Positions 45,251-55,800 of a DNA stretch of 64,000 nucleotides are shown here, piece by piece. Origin of the DNA: Branchinecta lynchi (taxonomy: Eukaryota > Arthropoda > Branchiopoda > Anostraca > Branchinectidae); contig JAKZAP010000004.1 of the NCBI GenBank assembly GCA_023053575.1, positions 16,751,624 through 16,815,623 on the forward strand. The letters run 5' to 3'. Position 1 is the stretch's first letter, and every line of letters starts with the position of its first letter. The position numbers and the translations under genes were made by a program. Under the pieces are notes generated by a model, which was not told where the DNA came from, searched no databases, and saw only the letters and a list, made by a program, of their open reading frames with translations.

Positions 45251-45721
45251 AAGTACTAGATAAACCTCCAGAGCTAGTATCCCCTCGGAAGCAGGACCCC
45301 TCCATGTAGCACATTAATGATGCAAGGGGAAACTCGGAGGTGCATTAAGGCGACAGGTGAGTTGTTTCCAATAACTTCCAAAGGAGGGAAAACCTGGAAT
45401 TGCATTCGAAAAGGAAAATTAGATTTTGGTTAGGATGGAGGCAGTTCGAGTAAAAAGTTTCACTGGAAACAGGGGCTGTTATTCTCTTGGGCTTTCAGAC
45501 ATGGAAGGCAAAGAAAGTTTTTGGGCGAGGGTCCGCCGAACTAGCATATTTTGTCGGAGACTGGCGTAAACATTTTTGCAACTGGCGTGTGGCGTAAAAC
45601 TTGGGCTATTTTTCTTTTTAACTGACCTCTTTGTGGCATGGTGCGAAATACGAATGTTTCAGAAGAAATTGAATATAGTCGTCAATAATAGGCTACTTGT
45701 AAACTCCCCTTCTAAGTTCTC

Positions 45722-46296
45722 CCCTATTTCGGCCCTTCTTGGCAAGGGTCCTCTTCAGGCTCAAGCCGCTCAAGCTGGAAATGAAGTTGTGGAAAAACGG
45801 TCAAAGATTTTTCCTTAAATATCTGGTTTTCTGAACTTCCTCTCTGAAAATTGGTTGTATATAGCTCTAATAAAATGTATTTTGCACCGTAAAATATGAG
45901 TCGCAGTCAGCTTGGGCTGAAGGAATATCTCTCACCAAAGTACGGAACTTCAAATCGCCCATACATGCTGCTGCCGACAAGTATCCATCTCAGCTGGAAA
46001 GAAGAAGAGACAGGTGACTCCAAAACCAAAATGCAGAAGAATCTCCACCCTTTAGATGACCCAATCGAACTGCAAAAACAGCAGCCGTGTCCACAATGAA
46101 ATCACAGCACCAGCTTTATCTCCAACTAATTTTCAGAGAAGAAGTTCACAAAATCAGATATTTAAGGAAGAATCTTTGATTGTTTTCCATAAGTTCATTG
46201 CCAGCTTGAGCCTGAAGAGGACCCTTGCCAAGAAGGGCCGAGATATGTTTCTAATAAAATGTAGCTGACTTATCCGTTTTGCACCGTAAAATATCT
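45722..46296. repeat. Inverted repeat with GAAGAGGACCCTTGCCAAG arms
   Basis: GGCCCTTCTTGGCAAGGGTC with CTCTTCAGGCTCAAGC (45730-45766) is the near reverse complement of GCTTGAGCCTGAAGAGGACC (46204-46250). A TTTTGCACCGTAAAATAT word follows at 45881 and again at 46277. The structure suggests a non-autonomous element or two head-to-head tails. Class unknown. Confidence 0.5.
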
Positions 46297-46685
46297 CCTT
46301 AAATGTTAAAGATATCACAGTCCTTGTTTCCTAAATGCTCACCAAAGTCCGGAAATAATTAAGAACTGTAATACGAGCAGTTCTACCGCGAAGTTTTCAA
46401 AGGTTTTGAAACGAGGTCAAGCTCAGCGTATTGGCATATTTTGTTGACTCCTTTCGGGCGAAGGCCGAACATATTTTGGAGGTTGTACTGATAATCCTTG
46501 CAGTTTTTGGGAGACTTGTATGTTTCTTGGGATTTTGGGCAAGCAAATCAAGCGTGTTTTTACTTTTTCCAATGCCGCTGCTTTTACCAGATCTGGCAAC
46601 ACTATTGCCGCGAAGCAGCGAAATTTATCAGAAAAAGAAAACTCATTCATGTCTGAAGTTTTGCGATTTTTGTAAAACGCCTTAC

Positions 46686-46864
46686 TTGGGAGTTTGGGGA
46701 GTGCATTGGTGTTTCGACTGGAACTTGATTCCTTCATCGCCACGTTTGTCAACGCTTTGAGTATATCGTCTATGGTAAACGTGGGTTCTGTATCGTATTG
46801 ATCTTCTTTCTTCTTCTCAAAATCTGGCATATAAGTGTTTGGCGCGTAGTTTGCGTACCTCGTT
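46686..46864 (-). CDS. Gene 2 exon 3
   Basis: The acceptor is TTATTTTTTACAG|AAC and the donor CTCCCAA|GTAAGG; 179 nt. Its first base completes the Glu codon left by exon 2. It encodes TRYANYAPNTYMPDFEKKK, then TFTIDDILKALTNVAMKESS and a Ser/Asn-rich end NALPKLP. It leaves one base (phase 1). The only downstream candidate I found is 41190-41141. Confidence 0.65.
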
Positions 46865-49800
46865 CTGTAAAAAATAAAATAAATAAATAACTGCAAGTTC
46901 ATGAGACCGTTATATTTCCATAGGTAAAATTATGCCCTTCTGTAGTAAAACGCTCCGTTACTGGCTGTCATTTTGCTCATTCGGGGGCCACGTCACTTTC
47001 AGTCGCGATGGCTAAGAAACTATTTTAAATTCTGAAATCTGCAGATAGAGTGATGAATACAAAATATGTACTTAGTCTTGTTCTCAACAGGACAAAAAAT
47101 AGGAAATGTTTTCAGAATTACTTGGCTATTCCCTGGAACAGTCTGGTCAATTGTAAACGGGACCAAGCGGAATTCCGATAGTGAAGATTTTTGGTTACTG
47201 TTTCTAGCCATGAAAGCAAGCGGGAATCGACGTCATAAACAACGGTGGACTAAGAGCGTGTTCCACCCTTCTACAAATAGTAACTATTAGTTACTATTTA
47301 CGTTCCAACCTCACCAATAGTTACTACGCTGACCGTTCCAACCTTCTCGAAATAGTAACTAATAATAACTATTTGCTTACCACGCTCGAGAGTGTAGTAA
47401 CTACGGATCTCTGTAACGTGATTGGTCGGATTCGCCCGTGGCATGATATTCTGCTGGAAAATAGAAAAATCGTTCCAGCCTTGATGGCAAAAAGCCAGAA
47501 TTCGTGACGTCACGCGTAGTAACTACGGGAACTAGGATGGACCACGCTCTAAGAGAAACCAGCTCGGACACCAGTAAATAATTAAGAAAAAAGTTTTCAG
47601 AGGTTGGCTACATTTGAAAACCTGAAGCGACTTGGCGGAACGGGCTGAAAATACTTGGCTGATTCCTAAAAGGAATAAATAAGAAAAATCCGGATCAATA
47701 GTAGGCTAATGGTAGAATTTCGGGCTGACCTGTTTCTCGGGGCTAGTAAGCTCTCCAGGGAGTAAGATTCAAACTCTTGGCAAACTTTGAAGCTTCAGCA
47801 GGTCCGAATCGAGGAATTTAGTTCGGGAGAGGGGGTCTTTCCTTGGGTCGGGCTTAATCCATACCAAACAGTAAGACAAAAGCATAAATTAGCCTTTTTG
47901 GTATCCCAAAACGTAAGTGGAGGACCTATGACATCGCAAAAATGTCCGTCTGTCCGTCTGTAAGCACGATAACTCTCGAAGCCAATGAGATATTTTGATG
48001 AAACTTGGTGGGATGATCTTTTGGGTCAAAGTACAGGTCAAGTTCGAAGAGGGGCTATGTAGCCCTATATTTGAGGGTGGAGGAGCGGTTTCAAATTAAG
48101 GGATAAACAAAATATTTTTAAATAGCTAATGTGATAGTCGATTATGGAGTAGGAAGACATGCTGAGTACGATGGTGAAAACCATTTTCTTGTCGGACAAG
48201 TAGTTCGTCTGGAATCCGGCCAAAACCGGAAAGTTTCGTGAAAGTAGAAGTGTCATTTGAAGTTGATTAAATGTTTGATTTAGGGGTAAGGAGATATGCT
48301 GAATACGATGGTGAAAACCATTTTCTTGCCGGACAATTAGTTCGTCCGAAATCCGGCAAAAAAACGGAAAGTTGGTTAAAAGTAAAAGTTTCATTTGAAG
48401 TTGATTAAAGGTTCGATTTAGGGGTAAGAAGACATGCTGAACACGATGGTGAAAACCATTTTCTCTCCGGACAACAAGTTCGTCAGGAATCCGGCCAAAA
48501 CCGGAAAGTTTGTTAAAAGCGAAAGTTTTATTTGAAGTTGATTAGATGACAGATTTAGGGGTAAGAAGAGACGCTAAGTCTGTGTATGACAATAATTTTT
48601 TACCCGGAGATATAATTAGTCCAGAATCCGGTTTTGACCGGATTTCTTTTTTAAGTCAAAGTTTTATTTAAGTTGATGATATGTTCTTTACAGGGATAAA
48701 GAGATCCGCTGGATTCGTTTCTGAATTTTCTTTTTTTTGCTGGACTAGTAGTTCGCTCGGAATTCGGGCAAAACCGGAAATTTGGCAGAAGTAAAGCAGG
48801 AAGTTTCGGTCAGTATCGTCAAAATAGATATGGCTTATAGAGGTATATCTGAACTTGGTTCTCTCTGATGATTAGCCGGGCGAAGACTGGATCTGGCGAA
48901 GACAAGACCCAATTGTCTGGATCAAGTATTAGATTTTTGGGATTGGAGGGGGGTCGTACGGGTGGTTCCCAAAATCACCACGATCTTTCTGCAAACTCTC
49001 AGAATGCCCACTCTCAGAATGCCCACGATTAAAATGCCCACGGTTCAAAATGCCCACGATCAAAATGCCCACGATTAAAATGAACACGACTCAAAATGCC
49101 CACGACCACGAAATGCCGGCGGCCTAAAATGCCGACAGTTCGAAGCGGTCACAGGGGAGGCTAATATCGTCCTAGTTTACAATGCCGACGGCCGAAACTG
49201 TTGATCCTTGATTAACAAGAGCTGGAAGCTCATACGGCACTTGCAAGGCTGGGTCTAGGATGAAAGTAGGAATTCGTCAATTCGTGTGTTGGTTTAATTG
49301 CGATCAATTGTAAGCAAAACCCTTGAGATAAGAATGATCATGGGTCCTTAGACACTATTTTATTTGTGCATTTGGCCGTGATGATGCGCACTTTAAGGGC
49401 GCTAGAGATTCATCTGTAATGAACACTCTTGAAGCACAAATGATGATAGGCTCATTGGAATAATGAACATGTATATTTTGTTCAAATTACTATTTGTACA
49501 GAAATTCACTTGTAAGCAAAACCCTTAAGGCAAAAATGATCATGGGCCCTTGGGATCATGAATATATATCGTTTGGCTAAAGTATTTTTTTGACTTTTTC
49601 GGTTAACAAACCCACTTTAAGGATGCTAAAAATCAAGTTTTGAGCAAAACTCTTCAGTTAAAATTTATACGTTGTTTGATAAAAAAAAAAAAATGTACTT
49701 TCTGGTTAGGACTACTTTAAGTACCTTAGTACTTCGGATCTGAGAAGTGACAATTTGTAAGTCAATCTTGTATCTTATGTTCAAGCAAAGTTTCATCGCC

Positions 49801-52800
49801 CGAGCACATCTGGAAGTACCTTAATACGCGATCACAGGAATACCCCCACCCCACCAACTCCCCTCACTGTGCCCAAACCCGGTCCGGTTTTGTCACTGAT
49901 GTATATAGTTCTTGTCCTTGTTTTGCCCAACAAGTTTTATCCCAATCATTCCAATCTAAGCGGGTCACAAGATTTCCCCCCCCCCCCCGTTGATCAGATT
50001 CGGTCCAGACTTAAAATGGGACATCCGAGACACGAGGTATGTCCAAATATCAAGTTTCGTTAAGATCCAACCACTCGTTCAAAAGTTATACATACCTCAA
50101 GATTCAAGAATCCCCTCTTCCTCCAGTACCCCGCGATGATTGACTCGGGAAATTGACTATTTCTAAGCCAATCGCGTCAAGTCTCTAATGTACAAGCTAA
50201 GTTTCATCGTCCTAGAACATCTGGAAATACCTTAATTCGCGATAACCGGAATTCCGGATTCCCCCCATAGTGCCAAATCCAATCCGGTTCTATCACTGAC
50301 GTATTTAGGTCTTCTGCTTCTTCTTCCCACCAAGTTTCATCTCAATCGCTTCACACTAAGCGAGTCACAAGATCTGGTTACCAACTCCGACCCCCCCCCC
50401 CCCCCACACACATTCATCGGATCCCGTCCGGACTTTATCCAATCGTGGGCATTTTGAGTCGTGGGCATTTCGAGTCGTAGGCATTTTGAGCCGTGGGCAT
50501 TTTTAGTAGGTATTTTGAGTCGTTGGCATTTTGAGTGTTAGCCGGTCGTACCCTCTACCCCCCTGGATACGACCCTGAGTCTGAGTGATGACGACGATGG
50601 TGAATTTTTTTTTTCCAGGTTAAAATGTACAAGGCACGGGCTGGCGTTACCTGAAAGAAGTTATTTTTCTTGGATATCGCTGGAGCGATCAATAGCAATT
50701 AAAACTTGCATTTCCACCTCGTCCTGCTGCTCCCCGGCTTCAGTAAAATAATTCCCAACGGAGAGGTGTTCTAGGACGAGTAATGACATCCTAGCACCAA
50801 GATAAGACTGGGGACGGGCAAAATTAGTGCTTGTAAGTCGATGACCGGCAGGTTTTGACTTTTCGTAAGCTCCGCGTTATTTACGGAACATTCTGCGAAA
50901 AACTGTGTGAGCCTTACGAACGCCGTCCTTAGGATACGCGTTTCGGTACATTAGCAAAAGAAACAAACAAAATTTCTATGAAGCAAGTCTTGCAGCTTTT
51001 TCTCTAGCAGGCGGATCATGAGCCATCTAGTTTCCATATTCAGAACTAAATAGTTAGATGGCCCTTTTACTTCAGTTTGATTGAGAGCTTTTCTAAGTAG
51101 ATGGCTTTTGTTTTAATGTGGACCACGATATGACCGTGGTGAATATGAGCGTAAATGACATGTGACTGGGTTCAATCAGGGGCGTCCCCTACGTTTTGGG
51201 TATTCAGTAAAAAAAAATCGCCGAAGGCGAAAAATTCGCCTTTTCATAAAATCGTTTGTCCCCGCATTTCGAAATTAGGCAAATCCGTATCTGTTCGGTC
51301 AGTCCATTTCATAATTTGGTTATAAATCAGATTCATTTGGATCTGACTCGTGGCCGAATTCGATCATTCATCGAACTCTTATTCAGTCCGCATCGGTTGC
51401 GCCGCATTCGGTCCGTCATTGCGTAAATTCGGTGATTTAACTTGTTTATTTGGTGTCATCATTTACCGAATTCGGTTCAAGGCCGTATCATTCGGTCAGT
51501 CCATGTTTCATAATTCGGTCATTAATCAGATTCGTTTGGTTCTGATCCGTGACCGAATTCGATAATTCATCCAACTCTTGATCAGTCCGCGATTTCGCCA
51601 CATTCGGTCCGTCCTTGCGTAAATTCGGTGATTTAACCTGTTTATTTGGTCTCATTATTTACCGAATTCGGTTCAAGGCCGTATAATTCGGTCAGTCCAT
51701 GTTTCATAATTCGGGCATTAATCAGATTCGTTTGGTTCTGATCCGTGACCGAATTCGACAATTCATCCAACTCTTGTTCAGTCCGCATCGATTTCGCCGC
51801 ATTCGGACCGTCCTTGCGTCAATTCGGTGATTTAACCAGTTTATTTGGTCTCATTCTCTACCGAATTCGGTTACTTGATCGCATTCGGTCAGTCCATTTC
51901 ATAATTAAATTTGGTGAGATTCATTTGGTTCTGATTAATTACCGAATACGGTCATTCACTGAATTTTTCTTTAGTCCGTTTCTATTACTAGACTTGCCGA
52001 ATTCAGTTGCTTTAGGTGGTTTTAAAAAGAGTTTTATTCCATTACGAAATTCTGTTGTATTACCGCTCTCGATCTGTTCCTTATTTTTCTCAGTTAGTTT
52101 TTTGGTATACTACGGATTCATTATTTGCTTCAACCCAGTTACTGAGTTCGGTAGTTTAAATGGCATTCATTTAGCTCTCGTTCTTTACCATTTACGGTAG
52201 CTTGGGCTGGTTGCTGTTAATTTTTTTTACTTAGGATCGCAGTACTCCAGGAATAAGCACGTCTCTTGACGTGAAAACTAGCCTACTTTTTTCTTTGCCA
52301 TTTACGGTAACTTTCAAATGTACTTGATATACACTTTACCCTGGATCGCCCCTTTTGTTTCCAGACAACTCTGGGTTGAATAGATAATCTTAGGATCGTA
52401 GAAAGGCACTTTTAGCATCAGTGTTTCCACAAAATTTTCGCCTGCGGCGCATTTCGCAGTCTTCACTAGTTATAGACAAAGGTTGCATGATTTAGTTGGC
52501 GTTTGAGGCTTGGAATTTTATGGGGCTTGAACTATGTTAGAAGCTAAGAATTTCCATTGGAAGTAGTTCAATGTTGCCAGAAAAAAAGGTGGATTCAAAA
52601 AAATTTCGCTTGCGGCGCCTTAACATAATCATGGGTACAGCCGTAAGCGACAATACCTTTTTTTGCGATTGTCTCAAGTTATTTTGGCAAAACTGGAACG
52701 GTCTTCCAAAGGTAAAAGGCTAGTGACGGCGTATCCGTGTTAAAAAAAAAAAAAAAATGAAGGGGAAAAGCGTGAAAACGCGCCAATTTTTCTCTTTAGA

Positions 52801-55800
52801 CTTTTTGTACATACTCAGCAACTTTTTACGTTGGAGCTTCATGAAGGCAACTCGCTGTGTTTTTCGCTTTTTTTGTATAGATCCAGTAAAATTCAGATAT
52901 CGATTCGGTCATTTTTTACCAGGTGTGCCCCCCTCCCCCAATGAAGTAAGGCTCGGGACGCCCCTGGGATCAATTCATGTGGTATAGAATCTAGATAGGT
53001 AGGGTCTTTAGTTTTCTCTTACTCTTCCTGTGTCTGTCTTTCTTTCGTCTTCCTGTAAGCGTCGAACTCCTCTCTCAGCCGTCTGAGCTCTTTGGGGTCA
53101 GCTTCGTATCTGGTCGAGCTGAGTCGACTTTCTTCTCTTGGCTTTTTCTCCTCTCTTCTTCGCTTTCTGTCATCATAGTCTTCTTCTATTCGAGACTCCT
53201 CTGTAAACGCATTGTTCTTGCTTCTGCTGCCGCCAAGCGGATATAGGTCTAGCATGAATGAATACGGCTTTTTGCCAGAGCTCCTAGATGACGGTGATCT
53301 GTCTTCTTCGTATGTTGGTGTTCTGTATTTGGTTGAGCTATATCGGTCGCGGGACTGGGACGATGGTTGGCGCCGCCTATCTGTTGAGTCAATGTGCTCG
53401 ATGATGTCCTGAATGCTGGTGAACTGATGGAGTTGTGACCGCTCGCTTGGATCGCTGTAAACTTGGCGGACGCGATATGCAGATGGTGAAGCGGTGTACT
53501 CCGGAATCTGGAAAAAAGTGGACTATCGATTGGAACTTGTTGCATTGTTTCGTAATGGGAACTGCTCACCTATCTGTTGTTGGTCTCATTATCTACCGAG
53601 TTTTTCTTAAATACTGAACGGGCGTGTGATTCGATAGCTCGTGTTCCATGATCCCATTTGCACTGTATAGGGCTATAGAGCCAAATCAGTCTGAAGAAGT
53701 ATGAATGAATGAATGAATTTATTCCCTAAAGCCCAAAGACCATGGCGGGAACACGGCCTAACACACGCTGCGTATACTCAGAACAATTGTTAAACCTGCG
53801 TGTTCCGGCAGACAGTATGCCGGAATCTAGTCAAAACCAGAAATTTCGAGACCGATACCATGATTATGTATATAGAAGGAAATATGAGGGACCTTTCTCC
53901 CATTTTGTGGTGGTTGGGTGTTGACATAGGGGTAACAAAAACTTGAGCAAGAAAATGCTATGAGCTTTGGGAGCCGGTGGATAGTTAGGCCGGACAAAAC
54001 CTGTAACCAGGGATATTTGATACCACTAAGTTCTTGATTAAGCTGGTTGGAGTGTCTTAAGAGTGTTGGCTTTAATGTTCTTGGGATGAACGCGTTTTCT
54101 TAATCAAGTTGTTGGATTCTCGGAAATAGGGAAGATTAGAAGAACATAAATGCTGTAAATTCTTTTCGATCGTTTCTTGCTAGCATCGATGAATCAACCG
54201 CGACCCGTTACAACTTACGCCTGCGATATGATGAAAGGGACCGAAGTATACAGAGAGCAATCATGTATGATGTCAATACTTCGGACAGGAAAACTGAATG
54301 GAAATAAAAAAAAAGATAATGAAAGAAGATAAAATCGGAAAAGGGAAGGAAAAATTCAGCAAAAAGGCTCAGAAAGCCTTTAAGACCGATTCTGGAAGAA
54401 AACAAGTCATATTCAGACCCAACGGTAACAGCATATCCGAATCATAATAACAGATGTTGATAAAGGGACGATATGCTTGTGCAGTTTTGCCAAACGGAAG
54501 CAAATGAACGAAACTGAACTGAGGCAACCTCGGAGGCAACGAAAGCAAATGAAAAAATATGCATACAACTTTCTTGAAAGTCCTTGGTTTAAACAAAGGT
54601 GATGTCCGGAACTGTCCCAGCCATGTCCGAACCTGCCCCCGGTCTGGGGGCAGGTCCGGACGAAAGTAGCTAAAAGGAAATAAGATTTGCAAAGAAAATG
54701 TTACAGGTAACAAGATTCTACAAAGTAACAATAGCAGCTAAGACATGATTCTAAACAGTCGAAAAAAAAGGAATCAACAGACCCTAAAACAAAATCTTGG
54801 TATGCAAGAAAGCAAAAACGTAACGAACCTCCTCCCCTCTCCCCTACCTGTTCGAGAAAAGTTACAAAAGGACGTCGAGGTTGTTATTCTGAAATGAACC
54901 GATATGGAGGTATGTTAACTATTATAACTTTTTCGAACCGAATATTCTTATAGGTAGGACTTATCCTTCTTTTGTCATACTTATTTGCTACTTTTGTAGG
55001 GCATTTTTGTTTAGTGAAATGGCAACTTTAGCCGACTATAGAAATGTGAAAATGACTACTATTCTGACCCGTGCATTTCAGTTTATAACAATACAATGCT
55101 TATCCAACAACGTCTTTTTCATTTGTGGCGAAGCAGATGTCATCTAGCGTCGGGTTTCGATAAATAGAATTAATCAAGGCGTGCTCTTACATAGATGGAA
55201 TTAGTCAACCTTAAACCGGTGTTGCCACCGGTTGCAGAATTCTGCGATTTGTCATACATTTTCGTTTCTCCGACAAAGCGAGCAAGAACTCTGCCACCGG
55301 TTCCTTATCAGTAAATACAAAAATGAAGCACAAGAGTTGAGGCTTATAATGAAGAGGATAAAGCAAGATTTTTTCGTTTATAGTTGTTAATAGAACCAAG
55401 CTTTGTAGGTGTCAGAATTTCATTGTTTTTTTCCTGACACAAGTCACAGGTTCCATCACACCCGATGACAAATTTGTAGCCTGCGCAGTAGTATGGTAGT
55501 AGTACGTAAACGTTGCATGTGATAATATGTAATAGCAAAGAATACTATCATTTAATGTGCCTCAGACTGGTCCAATCTTATGCAGTAGTATCCAGTAGCA
55601 TCCTGTCTTGACCTAGTGGAATCCAGTCTTGCTAATAATAGCTTATAGTAGTATACATTAACACGGTAGCCTTGAACTAGAAGCATGTAGTAGCATCGTT
55701 AGTACTGCATGCAACTTTTTCGTACTACTTCATAGTAATATTCTGAGATAAATTTTTTGTCGGGGAGAAAGTGGCAACACTGAAGCTTTTACTGATGGAC

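Noticed and set aside
48980..49130. CRISPR-like array of short repeats
   Set aside because: Units are 14-16 bp with no constant spacer, eukaryotic context and inverted copies; this is a minisatellite.
51350..52200. ORFs of 71 and 151 codons with repeated NSCSVRI and FGPSLR peptides
   Set aside because: They are readings of the 197-bp array in the second hAT-type element.
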